Source of the DNA: UTCFX2 sp963726375
GTDB taxonomy: Bacteria; Chloroflexota; Anaerolineae; Anaerolineales; UBA4823
Assembly (NCBI GenBank): GCA_963726375.1
Contig: CAVSCE010000008.1
Span: 744,001-808,000, forward strand
Length of the DNA: 64,000 bases
Reading direction: 5' to 3'
Below, piece after piece: positions 1-10,325 of this stretch (the stretch's first letter is position 1; each line of letters starts with the position of its first letter). The notes below the pieces were generated by a model. That model worked only from the letters and a program-made list of their open reading frames with translations. It was not told the origin of the DNA and made no database searches. The translations under genes were made by a program, and so were the position numbers.

Positions 1-1205
1 AGATTGCAAACGTCGCATCCATTTCTGCCCAGGACCGAACCATAGGCGAGCTCATCGCTGAGGTGATGGACAAAGTTGGCAAAGACGGCGTCATCACAGT
101 TGAAGAGTCCAAAGGCCTGGAATTCGAGACCGAATACGTCGAAGGTATGCAGTTTGACCGCGGCTACATCTCGGCTTACTTCATCACCGATCCGGACCAC
201 ATGGAAGCTGCAATCAGCGAACCTTATTTGTTGATCTACGATAAGAAGATTTCTGCTGCAACGGACATTGTCCCGATCCTCGAGAAGCTTGTCCAGATCG
301 GCAAGCGCGAGCTGGTGATCATCGCCGAGGACATCGACGGCGAAGCACTTGCAACATTGGTCCTGAACAAGCTGCGCGGTATGCTGAACGTTGTCGCAGT
401 CAAAGCCCCTGGCTTTGGCGACCGCCGCAAAGCGATGCTGCAGGATATCGCAATCCTGACCGGCGCGCAGGTGATCTCTGAAGAAACCGGCCGCAAGCTG
501 GAAAGCACCACAATCAGCGACCTCGGCCGCGCCGAAAAGGTCGTCGTCAACAAGGACGACACCACCGTGATCGGCGGCAAGGGTGATTCCCCCCAGATCA
601 AGGGCCGGATCGAGCAGATTCGGGTCGAGATCGACAAGAGCACCAGCGATTACGACAAAGAGAAACTTCAGGAACGGCTGGCGAAGCTTTCCGGCGGCGT
701 AGCAATCATCCGCGTCGGCGCAGCCACCGAGACCGAGCTGAAGGAAAAGAAGCACCGCGTTGAGGACGCCCTTTCGGCGACCCGCGCTGCGGTGGAAGAA
801 GGCATCGTGCCCGGCGGCGGTGTGGCTCTGATCAACGCTGTCCCGGACCTGCTGAAGCTGAAGATGGACAACGAAGACGCGCAGATCGGCGTCAATATCG
901 TCCGCAAGGCGCTCGAAGTCCCGATGCGCAAGATCGCCGAGAACGCTGGCAAAGATGGCTCGGTTGTGCTCGAAGGTGTTCGCCGGGCGCAGAAGGAAAA
1001 GAAGAACCTGAAGATCGGTTACGACGTCATCTCTGAAGAATATGTGGACATGGTGAGCAACGGCGTGATCGACCCCGCGAAGGTGACCCGCGGCGCGCTG
1101 GAGAACGCTGCCTCGATCGCAGCAATGATCTTGACGACCGAAGCTTTGATAACGGACATTCCTGAGAAGGATAAGCCGGCTCCTCCGCAGATGCCCGATT
1201 ATTAA
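1..1205 (+). CDS. groEL: Chaperonin GroEL (Hsp60), 3' part
   Basis: This is the C-terminal three quarters of the 60-kDa chaperonin that folds proteins inside a double heptameric ring with GroES. The reading frame is open from base 3, so the gene begins outside the window; about 400 of the usual 540 residues are present. The apical domain is recognisable from VEGMQFDRGYIS and the KAPGFGDRRKAML segment, and the equatorial domain from IVPGGGVALI and GYDVISEEYVDM. The protein ends in PPQMPDY and lacks the Gly-Gly-Met repeat tail of proteobacterial GroEL. No frameshift is seen. A good intrinsic terminator follows 43 bases after the stop, so this is the end of a transcription unit, probably groES-groEL or groEL alone. 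The family assignment is certain. Confidence 0.98.
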   Translation, partial: IANVASISAQDRTIGELIAEVMDKVGKDGVITVEESKGLEFETEYVEGMQFDRGYISAYFITDPDHMEAAISEPYLLIYDKKISAATDIVPILEKLVQIGKRELVIIAEDIDGEALATLVLNKLRGMLNVVAVKAPGFGDRRKAMLQDIAILTGAQVISEETGRKLESTTISDLGRAEKVVVNKDDTTVIGGKGDSPQIKGRIEQIRVEIDKSTSDYDKEKLQERLAKLSGGVAIIRVGAATETELKEKKHRVEDALSATRAAVEEGIVPGGGVALINAVPDLLKLKMDNEDAQIGVNIVRKALEVPMRKIAENAGKDGSVVLEGVRRAQKEKKNLKIGYDVISEEYVDMVSNGVIDPAKVTRGALENAASIAAMILTTEALITDIPEKDKPAPPQMPDY

Positions 1206-1247
1206 GATTGCGTGCTCAGGCACCTAAGAACTAAGTTGATGGACGAA

Positions 1248-1277
1248 CTGGCCTCGAATTTTCGGGGCCAGTTTTTT
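1248..1277 (+). terminator. Intrinsic terminator after groEL
   Basis: An inverted repeat with 11 paired positions (1248-1258 with 1261-1271, one G-T pair) closes on a very short loop and is followed at once by six T residues (1272-1277). It lies between groEL and glpD and should end the chaperonin transcript. Confidence 0.85.
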
Positions 1278-1307
1278 ATTCTAAGAAGTCTGGATAATTT
1301 CCAGTAA

Positions 1308-1316
1308 TGGTACAAT
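1308..1316 (+). promoter_or_regulatory. Extended -10 promoter for glpD
   Basis: TGG-TACAAT is an extended -10 element about 58 bases before the glpD start and just downstream of the groEL terminator. No convincing -35 was found. The same TGN-TA(T/C)AAT form recurs in front of several genes in the window. Confidence 0.5.
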
Positions 1317-1373
1317 CGAATCGTCGGGTCGGATTTCGAGCGACACGTCGCAACTTCCTATAAGGAGATTCTC

Positions 1374-3015
1374 GTGAGACAACACGCCATACCTTCAAAC
1401 TTATCCGATACGAAATGGGACATCATCATCATTGGGGCAGGAATTAACGGGACTGGAATTGCCCGAGATGCTGCGCTGCGAGGTTTGAAAGTGCTGCTGC
1501 TCGAGAAGGAAGATATCTCGAGCGGAACTTCGGCGTGGTCGTCTCGCCTGATCCACGGTGGCCTGCGCTATCTTGAGTACATGGAAATCTCGCTCGTGCG
1601 CGAATCTTTACGGGAGCGGGAGCGCTTGCTCAAAAATGCGCCCCACCTGGTCAAACCGCTCAAGTTTACGATCCCGTTTTACAAACAAAACCGGCGCGGT
1701 CCGCTGCTTTTCCGGATGGGTATGCTGGCTTACGATGTGCTCTCCTTCGATAAATCGCTGGACCACCATCACGTTCTCTCCAATCAGCAAGTTTTTGAGA
1801 AGATCGGGAAGCTCAGCCCGGATGGCCTGCGAGGCGCCGCGACATATTACGACTGCCAGACGGAGTACGCCGAGCGTCTGAGCGTGGAGAACGTCCTTTC
1901 GGCGCAGGAAAACGGCGCGGTAGTCATTAATTATGCAAAAGTAGATCGTTTCATCCTGGAAGGCAGCACTGTGCAGGGAGTGGAATTCAGCGATCTGCTC
2001 GAAGAGAAGTCGTACGCGGTTCGTGCGCCGCTGGTGATCAATGTCGTGGGTCCCTGGGTGGATGAAGTGCTGAAGGGAGTGGGAAAACCACTCAAGCGCC
2101 TGATTGGCGGGACCAAGGGAAGCCATTTCGTCATCGATCCATTCCCTGGAGCTCCCAAAACCGCGGTCTACTATGAGGCGCGCTCTGACGGCCGGGCGAT
2201 CATGGTGCTGCCATGGACCGGGATGTATCTGGTCGGGAGCACGGACCTTTTTTACAAGGACGATCTTGATTATGTACGCATGGACGATGACGAGATTGAT
2301 TATTTGATCAAGGAGACCAACATCCTCTTCCCTTCTGCAGATCTTTCAAGAGAAAAAATCCTCTACAGCTATTCGGGTGTCCGCCCGCTGCCGTTCGTCG
2401 AGGGGAAGACAACCGCAGCAGTCACCCGGCGGCACATCATCCACGATCATTCTCCGGATGTGGATGGTCTGGTCTCGATTGTTGGAGGCAAGCTGACCAC
2501 CTTCCGCAACCTGGCTGAGCAGACCGTTGACTTGATATTTTAAGAAGTTGGGAAGGAAGCCGCCGGATTGCCGAACGCAGAATCTGGCGCTGCCAGGGGC
2601 GAGGAGCGACCTGGAGGCTTTTCGAAAGCAGTTCCTGGGCTCCTCTGGATTGCCGGAGGATGCTGCCGTTCACCTGATGGAACTGTACGGGGTGAGAGCA
2701 GAAGAAGTGGCTCAAACTGCCAAGCGCTCGCCTGAATTGAAAAACCGCCTCCACCCGGATTGTCCTACCCTGGGAGCTGAGGTCGTCTTTGCTTTTGAGA
2801 AAGAGATGGCCGAGACCATAAACGACGTCCTCCTGCGCAGGACGATGTCCGCTTACGGCTCGCAGGTTGGATTGGAGGTGCTCCAGGCGGCAGCGGAGCT
2901 TGCCGGCCGACAACTGGGATGGGATGCTGGCAGAGTCGAATCCGAAATTGCGAACTACCGGGACTATATTCGAAGGTACCGTCCAAGAGCCATGGAGGCG
3001 CAGAGGCTGGAGTGA
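1374..3015 (+). CDS. glpD: Glycerol-3-phosphate dehydrogenase, FAD-dependent (frameshifted)
   Basis: The product oxidises sn-glycerol 3-phosphate to dihydroxyacetone phosphate and passes electrons to the quinone pool at the membrane. The N-terminus has the FAD-binding Rossmann motif (IIIIGAGINGTGIARDAA) and the family signatures SSRLIHGGLRYLE and GGKLTTFRNLAEQ. The start is GTG at 1374, set by an AAGGAG site six bases upstream. The frame breaks at the TTTT run at 2538-2541. Removing one T joins VDLIF to KKLGRKPPDC and continues into the C-terminal helical DAO_C domain up to 3015, giving about 547 residues, the normal length. The break is therefore probably a sequencing error and not a truncation. 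It is followed 23 bases later by an FGGY kinase, which suggests a glycerol or polyol catabolic operon. Confidence 0.93.
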
Positions 3016-3038
3016 TCTGGCGTTCTCAAGCAGCCGAT

Positions 3039-4553
3039 ATGAAAACCAATCGACGTCAATTTCTGCTGGGAATCGACAGCGGCCTGACCGTCACGAAGGC
3101 GGTCGTGTTTGACTTTTACGGACATCCGATCGGAGTTGGATCGACGCGGCAGCCGACCTATACATCAAACCCGCGCTGGGTGGAACACGGGATGGAAGAA
3201 ACCTGGGCGGCATGCGTGGATGCGATCCGCCAGGCAATCCAACATGCTATGATCGAAGGAGACCAAATTGCGGGCGTTGGGGCGACTGCGCACGGCGATG
3301 GAATTTACCTGATCGAAGAGGACGGCACACCAGTTCGAAGGGGGATCACCTCACTGGACAGCCGCGCCTGGAAGATCATGGAAAAATGGCGGGCAGATGA
3401 AATCCTCATGAAGACTGCCCTGGAGATCACGGGTCAGCAGCCTTTTGCCGCCAACCCCAGCGCGCTGCTGAGGTGGATCAAAGAAAACGAGCCTGAAGTC
3501 TTAAACCGGACGCGCTGGGCGATTTTCTGCAAGGATTGGATCAAATACAGGCTGACCGGTCAGGTTTCAACCGATCCAACTGAGGCAAGCGTCGCATTTA
3601 CCAACGTGCGGACCCAGACTTACGATCCGAGCGCTTTTGAGATATACGGTCTGGAAGAGATTCAACAAAAAATGCCTGAGATTATCCCTTCATCTGGCAC
3701 AGCGGGTTTTGTGACCGGGCAGGCAGCCCTGGAAACGGGGCTTTGCGAGGGAACGCCGGTTGTTTCCGGGCTGCACGATGTAGATGCCTGCGCAGTGGGG
3801 ACGGGCTGCATCCATCCCGGGGACCTCTCCGTGATCGCCGGGACGTACAGCATCAACGAAGTAATCTCTGCCGAGCCTGTGATGAACCCGGGCTGGGCGT
3901 GCCGAAATTTCATCCTGCCAGGGCAGTGGATGAGCATGTCCCTTTCCCCAGCTTCTGCTGCGAACCTGGAGTGGTTCGTACGTGAGCTTTGTGCGGCTGA
4001 AGCAGACCTGGCAAAAGCAAAAGGGCTTTCGCCGTTTGAGTTTGTCAACCGTGAGATTGAAGGGATTCTTGATGAAGACAGCCGAGTTTTTTTCCTGCCC
4101 TTTATCTACGGCTCTCCGCACGGCGACCAGGCCAGCGCAGCCTTCCTGGGCTTGCGCGGCTGGCATCGGCGCGCCCACATGCTGAGGGCTGTCTATGAAG
4201 GGGTCGTTTTCAACCACAAGACCCATGTCGACCGTCTGCGCTCAGGTTTTCCGATCAAGAAGGCAAGCCTGTCAGGCGGCGGCGCAAAAAGCGTGTTGTG
4301 GAGCCAGATGTTTGCGGACGCATTAGACCTGACTATTGATGTGACCGACGCCAATGAAGCCGGTGCGCTGGGAGCGGCAATTTGTGCGGGGATTGGTGCA
4401 GGACTGTACAGCGGATTGGAGGATGCTGTTTTAAAACCGTGCGAGTCCTGCGGACCCATCGACCGGATCGTGTTCAACAGGAAAAATTATCTGAAAAATA
4501 TCAAACCTATTCAGAAATCATCCGATCCATGCACCCGGTATGGCCTGCACTAG
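3039..4553 (+). CDS. FGGY-family carbohydrate kinase (LyxK/EryA-like)
   Basis: This is a 504-residue ATP-dependent kinase of the FGGY family, which phosphorylates sugars or polyols in the cytoplasm. The N-terminal phosphate-binding segment is GIDSGLTVTKAVVFD and the C-terminal nucleotide-binding segment is LSGGGAKSVLWSQMFADAL. Segments such as GVGATAHGDGIYLI and AGTYSINEVIS resemble L-xylulose and erythritol kinases more than glycerol kinase, but substrate cannot be fixed by eye. I chose ATG 3039 because it starts directly before the conserved first strand; the frame is open further upstream but overlaps glpD. It sits in the same orientation as glpD, 23 bases away, so the pair could feed a C3-C5 polyol phosphate to the respiratory chain. 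Confidence 0.85.
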   Translation: MKTNRRQFLLGIDSGLTVTKAVVFDFYGHPIGVGSTRQPTYTSNPRWVEHGMEETWAACVDAIRQAIQHAMIEGDQIAGVGATAHGDGIYLIEEDGTPVRRGITSLDSRAWKIMEKWRADEILMKTALEITGQQPFAANPSALLRWIKENEPEVLNRTRWAIFCKDWIKYRLTGQVSTDPTEASVAFTNVRTQTYDPSAFEIYGLEEIQQKMPEIIPSSGTAGFVTGQAALETGLCEGTPVVSGLHDVDACAVGTGCIHPGDLSVIAGTYSINEVISAEPVMNPGWACRNFILPGQWMSMSLSPASAANLEWFVRELCAAEADLAKAKGLSPFEFVNREIEGILDEDSRVFFLPFIYGSPHGDQASAAFLGLRGWHRRAHMLRAVYEGVVFNHKTHVDRLRSGFPIKKASLSGGGAKSVLWSQMFADALDLTIDVTDANEAGALGAAICAGIGAGLYSGLEDAVLKPCESCGPIDRIVFNRKNYLKNIKPIQKSSDPCTRYGLH

Positions 4554-4587
4554 GATGAATCGAGCTGGAAGAATGGAGAATTCTTAA

Positions 4588-5548
4588 ATGAGTGACTTCC
4601 CAAAGGTAAAAGCGGCTGTCGTGCAGGCTGCTTCGGTCCTGTTCGACTGCAGAGCGAGCCTCGAGAAGGCCTGCCGATTGACCTCTGAGGCAGCGGCCGA
4701 AGGAGCGAAGTTAATCCTGTTCCCGGAAGCATTCATCCCGGCATATCCGCGGGCTGAGTTTTGGGACCGTTGTCGGGAGCCGAAGCTCGCAAGGGCGCGA
4801 TACCTGGCTGAGGTATTGGGCGAACTCAATCACGGTACCCGGACCGGAAGTCGATGCGCTGGGAGAGGCGGCCCGCCAGGCAGATGCAACCCTGGTGGTG
4901 GGCGTGATCGAGCGCGACAGCGAGCTCGGCTGCGGCACGCTTTACTGCACGATGCTCTATTTCGCTCCAGATGGGCGGCTGGTCGGAAAGCACCGCAAGC
5001 TGAAACCGACTGCGGCTGAGCGCCTGATCTGGGGCGAAGGCGATGGAAGCACGCTGACTGTGGTGCAAACCGAATTTGGCAAGATTGGGGGGCTAATCTG
5101 CTGGGAAAACTACATGCCGCTGGCTCGGATGGCGATTTACGGTAAGGGTGTCGAAATTTACCTGGCGCCGACCGCCGATTCGCGCGAGACCTGGCAGGCG
5201 ACGCTGCGCCATATCGCCTGCGAAGGGCGCTGTTTCGTGCTCGGCTGCAACCAATTTGTGACAAAGGCGATGTACCCGACCGGGCTGCCCGGCGCCGAAG
5301 ACCTGGCAAACCAGCCTGAAATCATGTGCCGCGGCGGAAGCGCGATCATCTCGCCGATGGGTGAGGCGCTGGCCGGGCCGCTTTATGATCAGGAAGGGAT
5401 CCTGTTTGCAGACCTGGACCTGGCGGAGGTTGCGCGCAGCAAATTTGACATGGATGTGACCGGCCATTACGCCCGCCCCGATGTTTTTCAACTGATCGTT
5501 AACGAGAATCCCGGGAATGCAGTGGATTATATAATTCCGGATGATTGA
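4588..5548 (+). CDS. Carbon-nitrogen hydrolase, nitrilase type (frameshifted)
   Basis: The product belongs to the nitrilase superfamily, nitrilase branch, which converts nitriles to acids and ammonia. The Glu-Lys-Cys triad is visible as LFPEAF, KHRKLKPT and GLICWENY. The segment that should read YPRGLSFGT is split between two frames: the frame changes at the GGG at 4751-4753, where one G is missing. With that base restored the protein is about 319 residues, a normal nitrilase length. It follows the FGGY kinase by 34 bases and precedes a DUF4332-like gene by 21 bases, so it is probably in the same operon; no metabolic link to glycerol is obvious. Substrate could equally be an aliphatic nitrile or cyanide-type compound. 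Confidence 0.9.
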
Positions 5549-5569
5549 ACCCTAAAGACGCTGGTAATT

Positions 5570-6364
5570 ATGGAGATAGATTGGAAGCTGGTCAAGAAAA
5601 AGACCCTCTGGGATTACGATGACCTGGTCGGGAAGCTGCTGGAGGTACTGGCTTACGACCTGGTGAATGAACATTACAATCATACGATGGCGGAAGCGAT
5701 CGACTTTGCTGCAAAAGTACAGGTCGGCTACCTGCGAGGGCGCAGCGAGGCACTGTCTATCCAGATGATCTCTGCCAATTTTCAAAAATTGAATGATTCA
5801 GGGATCGGAGGTTATCTTGATCTGGTCAGGCGGGTAGAAAGCAAGGAAAAATGCACAGGTTTTCTTACCCAGACGGGCTTTTCCTTTGAAGACCTGATCG
5901 AGATATTAAACTACCTGTTCCGGCTGGTTTTGCCTTTCAAATTCCCGCTGCGCGAGCTTTTCGACCTCGCCAGCGAGCAGCAGAACAGCTATTATGAACT
6001 CACCAAACGCGAGAAGCTCCGGTCAAACCTTGATATCTTAGAAAAAGGGAGGAAAACCTCAGGAAGAGCCGAGCTTTGCGCTTCGACCGGAATACCTGCG
6101 GGTTTTATCGAATCGCTTGTCCATAAGGCAGATATCTCCCGATTAGCCTATGTGCGCGGAAAGACCGTCATGCATTTGTGCGGGGGTGGATATGACACAC
6201 TGGGAAAAATTGCAGGAGCAGAACTTGCTGAGATGGAAAAAGCGATGGAAGCTTATTATAAAACCCTTGGCAAGCGCTTAAGCGATTTTCAGGCGGTCAT
6301 CCCGCTGGATTGGATGATCGGCGGGGCGCAAATTCTTCCCAGGGTGGTAGAAGTATCACCATAA
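5570..6364 (+). CDS. DUF4332-like protein, function unknown
   Basis: This is a 264-residue soluble protein without signal peptide or membrane segment. Residues about 170-255 (ADISRLAYVRGKTVMHL, YDTLGKIAGAELAEM) resemble the helix-hairpin-helix-like DUF4332 module, which in other proteins occurs where a nucleic acid or a protein partner is bound. The N-terminal half is helical and rich in charged residues and I do not recognise it. The gene lies 21 bases after the nitrilase on the same strand and is the last gene before a strong new promoter, so it probably closes the glpD operon. The DUF4332 assignment is from memory of the motif and is moderately sure; no function should be inferred. Confidence 0.6.
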   Translation: MEIDWKLVKKKTLWDYDDLVGKLLEVLAYDLVNEHYNHTMAEAIDFAAKVQVGYLRGRSEALSIQMISANFQKLNDSGIGGYLDLVRRVESKEKCTGFLTQTGFSFEDLIEILNYLFRLVLPFKFPLRELFDLASEQQNSYYELTKREKLRSNLDILEKGRKTSGRAELCASTGIPAGFIESLVHKADISRLAYVRGKTVMHLCGGGYDTLGKIAGAELAEMEKAMEAYYKTLGKRLSDFQAVIPLDWMIGGAQILPRVVEVSP

Positions 6365-6366
6365 TT

Positions 6367-6395
6367 TTGACAAAACCTGTCATCTATGCTAAAAT
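6367..6395 (+). promoter_or_regulatory. Strong sigma70-type promoter upstream of the rnj leader
   Basis: TTGACA (6367-6372), a 17-base spacer and TAAAAT (6390-6395) form a near-consensus housekeeping promoter, the best in the window. Transcription should begin near 6402, about 177 bases before the RNase J start, so the transcript has a long leader. Confidence 0.85.
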
Positions 6396-6396
6396 T

Positions 6397-6512
6397 GCTC
6401 GGGAGTACAGGCAAGTTTGAGCAAGGGAATACCCCCCTGAATCAACCAGGCTGCATGAATAAAAGTTCTTTCCCAGCCCCTGACCAGCGAACTTTTGGAC
6501 GGGGTATTTTTT
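6397..6512 (+). ncRNA. Structured leader RNA before rnj (unclassified, attenuator-like)
   Basis: Between the promoter and rnj there are several nested inverted repeats: GCTC/GAGC (6397-6422), AATACCCC (6428-6435) with GGGGTATT (6501-6508), CCTG/CAGG just inside, and AAAAGTTC (6461-6468) with GAACTTTT (6489-6496). A run of six T (6507-6512) follows. The GGGG at 6501-6504 can instead pair with CCCC at 6477-6480, giving a shorter hairpin before the T run. Two exclusive pairings ending in a T run are what an attenuator or a riboswitch looks like; a small RNA that ends at 6512 is the alternative. I do not recognise a known riboswitch core. Confidence 0.5.
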
Positions 6513-6578
6513 ATGAATCTAATCAATCCCAGGATTTTTTGTTCCTGCAAGAAATCCGATAAGAATGTAAGGTAGAAA

Positions 6579-8220
6579 ATGAGCAACAAGAAATTACGAA
6601 TTGTCCCCCTCGGGGGATTGGGGGAAATTGGCAAGAATATGATGGCCTATGAATACGGCCAGAACATCCTGATCGTAGATACCGGTATGATGTTCCCCGA
6701 AAACGATATGCTGGGGATCGATTACATCATCCCGGATTTTGCGTATCTCGAAGATAAGGCGGAATTGATCCGAGGGATCGTGATCACCCACGGTCACGAG
6801 GACCACACCGGGGCGATCGCCCATGTCGTTGAGCGGTTCAACGTGCCGATCTATGCGACGCCGCTGACCCGCGGGCTGATTGAAGCCAAACTCTCGCGCG
6901 GGGGTCAGATCAATAAAATCCACATGAACACTGTCCAGCCCGGAGATACGGTTTGGATTGGACCATTCCAGGTCGAATTCTTTCACGTCTGCCATTCGAT
7001 CCCAGACGGCGTGGGGTTGGGGATCACCACCCCGGCAGGGCTGGTAATCCATACCGGCGATTACAAGTTCGACCATACACCGGTAGACGGCTGGCCGACC
7101 GATTATGCCAAGCTGGCAGAGCTCTCGAACCGGGGTGTGCTTGTCCTGCTTTCCGATTCGACAAATGCCGATCGACCCGGATGGACCCCTTCCGAAAAAG
7201 TGATCGACAACGCCTTCCGTGAGGTTTTTCGCAATGCCCCAGGACGGATTATCATCGCCAGTTTTGCTTCGCTGATCTCACGGATGCAGCAGGTTGGGGA
7301 CGCGGCAATCGAACACGGGCGGAAGATGGCTTTCGTCGGCATGAGCATGGTTGATAATATGAAGATCGCCCGCAAGCTGGGTTATCTGGATTTCCCGGAG
7401 GACCTGGTGGTCAGCCTCGAACAGGCTTTGAAGATGAACCCCAGAGAGGTGGTGCTGATGTCTACCGGCACACAGGGAGAGCCCACTTCGATCGTTGGAC
7501 GGCTCTCCATGGGCACAAACAGCCAGTTCGACCTGCTGCCGGGGGATACGGTGGTGCTCTCATCCCACCCGATCCCTGGGAATGAAGAAAGCGTCTACAG
7601 GACGATAAACAAGCTCTTCCGGCGAGGCGCCAGGGTCATTTATGAGAATATCGCTCCTGTTCACGTCTCAGGGCACGCCAGCCAGGAAGAGATGAAGCTG
7701 CTGCTGCACCTGGTAAAGCCGAAGTTCTTTATCCCAATCCACGGTGAGCTGCGCCACCTTCACCAGCACGCCAACCTGGCCCGCCAGGTCGGGATCCCCG
7801 ACGAGAACATCGCGGTGATTGAAAACGGCCGCGTGGTTGAGTTTGATGACGGGCAAATGTCGATCGGCGAGCGCGTCCCTGGCGGATATGTGTTCGTCGA
7901 TGGGTCGGGTGTAGGCGATATCGGCCTGACGGAGGTTCGAGAGCGCGAGGCGCTGGGCCGCGATGGGTTTGTGCTGGTCAATCTCGAGCCTCGATATGAG
8001 CAGCCGGCGGCTGCGCGAAGAGCCAGAGATCATCACCCGCGGTTTCATCCAAAGCGGGGCCGGCGACGACCTGCTGGAAGCCGCCAGGCAGATGATCCGG
8101 GAAGCAGTGAAGAATGGAAACGGCAACCTGCAGGACGATCTTCAACAGGCAATGAAATCCTTCCTGTTCAACCGCACCCGCCGGCGTCCAATGGTCTTCA
8201 TTACTATAAGTCGAAGCTAA
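6579..8220 (+). CDS. rnj: Ribonuclease J (frameshifted near the 3' end)
   Basis: This is the metallo-beta-lactamase/beta-CASP ribonuclease that trims and degrades RNA with 5'-exonuclease and endonuclease activity. The N-terminus shows the zinc site HGHEDHTG and later the beta-CASP motif HVSGHASQEEMKLLL and PIHGELRHLHQHA. The first frame is good to about residue 465 and then shifts between 7981 and 8000, where GFVLVNL should run on to DMSSRRLREEPEIITRGF. In the second frame the C-terminal domain continues to the stop at 8220, giving about 546 residues, the usual RNase J size. Without correcting the shift the frame fuses falsely to the next membrane protein. The gene has its own promoter and a structured leader, so its expression is probably controlled in cis. 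Confidence 0.93.
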
Positions 8221-8249
8221 GATTACTCTCCCGGTCCAACACACTTGCT

Positions 8250-10299
8250 GTGAGCCACTCAACCAGGTTCTCCAATCACATTCAGTCAACCCTAAAATCA
8301 TGGACGGTGCCAATAGCCCTGCTGATCTTAAGCACGATCAGCTATGGGCTGCTGGCGCCTTCGCTTGGGCTTTATCAAGATGATCGCTACCAGGCCTGGT
8401 TCCTGAAGGCGTTCGGCCCGCGCGTCTTCATCCCTTTCTTTGCGCATGAGCGACCACTTTTTGGATATTCGCTCGTGCTGACATCGGCGCTTCTGGGCTA
8501 TTCACCGCTGGGATGGCAACTCTTCGCCATCCTGGCTCGCTGGATTTCGGCCGCGGCGCTGTGGTGGACATTAAGGCAGGTTTGGCCAAAGCGACTTGAA
8601 GCTGTGACCTGGATCTCGTTTCTTTTCGTGGTCTATCCTGGTTTTCAACAGCATTACGTCGCGATGATATACGGGCATTTTTACCTTTATCTCGCAGCAC
8701 TGCTGGTCTCGTTTGGCTTGAGCGTTCGCGCCGTGCGATTCCCGCAAAAAGCGGCGCTCTTCACGATCGCCGGACTACTCACGGCTTTTTTCGGACTGGT
8801 TCCGATCGAGTTTTATTTTGGGATGGAGCTGATCCGCCCGCTTCTATTCTGGTTCTGCATCCCTGAGGATGCGAGCGGCTGGAAGAAACGACTGAAGAGG
8901 GTGTTGAAAGCCTGGCTTCCCTATTTCCTGCTATGGGTTGGATTCCTCTTCTGGAGAGTATTCATTTTTAAGTTTCAAACTTATGGTCCGGAGCTGCTGC
9001 GGCGATTGATCAATAATCCGATCCTGGCGACGTTGAATTTATTCAAGACAATATTGTTGGATTCTGTGGAAGCGGCAATTCTGGTTTGGGAGAAGACCTG
9101 GCAGCCTTTTACGAAGTCGGAGGAGCTCAGCCCGATCGTCTGGGCTTCTCTTGGTCTGGCTGTGCTGGTCTCGGTGGGGACTTATGCTTATCTGAGGCGG
9201 CTGCACGATGAAAATGAAGCTGAGGATCAGAACTGGCATCGTGAGGCATTCTGGATCGGTGGGCTCTCTTTGCTCTTCGTAGGGATCCCATTCTGGATTG
9301 TGGGATTGAACGTTAAGTTGGATATGCCCTACGACCGGGTGACACTTGCTTTCATGTTCAGTGCCAGCCTCATTTGGGTTGGCGTGGTCGAGTGGCTGAC
9401 GCCGAAGAGGCTGCAGAAGATCGTGCTGGTCAGCGTTTTTGTCGGGCTGGCGGCCGGTTTCCAGCTGCGGCTTGCCAATTCATACCGGCTGATCTATGAG
9501 GATCAGAAATCCAGGTTTGCCCAGCTGATCTGGAGAATACCGGGATTGGAACCCCACACGATGATCCTTTCAAACCCCAGCAATTCGTTCATGGACGGAG
9601 ATAATTCGGCGACGGCGATCTTGAACTGGCTGTATGATCGCGATCCCCTTTATCCTGAGCTGGAATATGTCTGGCTGAACATCCCCGACCGGATTGGGAT
9701 GACCCTGCCATCCCTGGATCCGGGCGAAGGCGATCCTTAAGCCATTCCGATCTCTGCTATTTCAAGGATCGACTGATCAGGCGGTGGCAGTCTATTCTTC
9801 GCAGCCGAACTGCCTGAGGGTGCTTGATCCACAAATCGACACGCAGTTTAAAGAATACCCGCCTGATATCGAGAGAGCCATCCCACGATCCAACCTCGAA
9901 CAGGTGCGTCTCGAACCCGATCCTGAAGTCCAAAAAGCATACGAAGAATTATTTGGGCCGTTGGATGAGGACGGTTGGTGCTATTTTTTCCAGAAAGCTG
10001 ACCTGATGGGGCAGATGAATAATTGGACAGAGGCAGCGAGGCTGGCTGACCTGGCGATTGGACTGCCCGAAGATTCACAAGGCACCAAGGAGCTGCTGGT
10101 GTTCAGCGAGGCTTATGCCCGAACAGAGCAGTGGAATAAAGCCTTTATCCTCAGCCGGAGGGCTTTCAAGGAGAAACCGATGCTGGCAAGCATGATCTGC
10201 GGGATCTGGGAGCGGGTAAACCCTGACCTTGCGACGGTCCCGGCAAAAGAGCAGACGCTTCGAGAGCTCCAGAATGAACTGGGGTGCGAAACCCCGTAA
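8250..10299 (+). CDS. Polytopic membrane protein, GT-C-like, with soluble C-terminus (frameshifted)
   Basis: About 680 residues once a frameshift near 9725-9735 is corrected, where the segment ending SLDPGE continues as AILKPFRSLLFQG. The first 410 residues contain around ten hydrophobic helices; the first is followed by an acidic pair (GLYQDDRYQAW), as in GT-C fold glycosyltransferases that use lipid-linked sugars. The C-terminal 200 residues are soluble and have helical pairs (WTEAARLADLAIGL, WNKAFILSRRAF) like degenerate TPRs. The start is uncertain: GTG 8250 is the first plausible codon after the RNase J stop, without a clear ribosome site. A glycosyltransferase role is an inference from topology; an uncharacterised membrane protein is the safe description. 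Confidence 0.65.
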
Positions 10300-10325
10300 A
10301 CTCTTAAGGGAGATATCAGACGGTT

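Noticed and set aside
6389..6634. A minus-strand frame of 81 codons in the rnj leader
   Set aside because: It crosses the rnj start and the structured leader, and no start signal or motif supports it.
6579..9740. A 1053-codon frame that fuses RNase J to a membrane protein
   Set aside because: The true RNase J C-terminus lies in another frame and stops at 8220. The fusion is produced by one shift near 7990.
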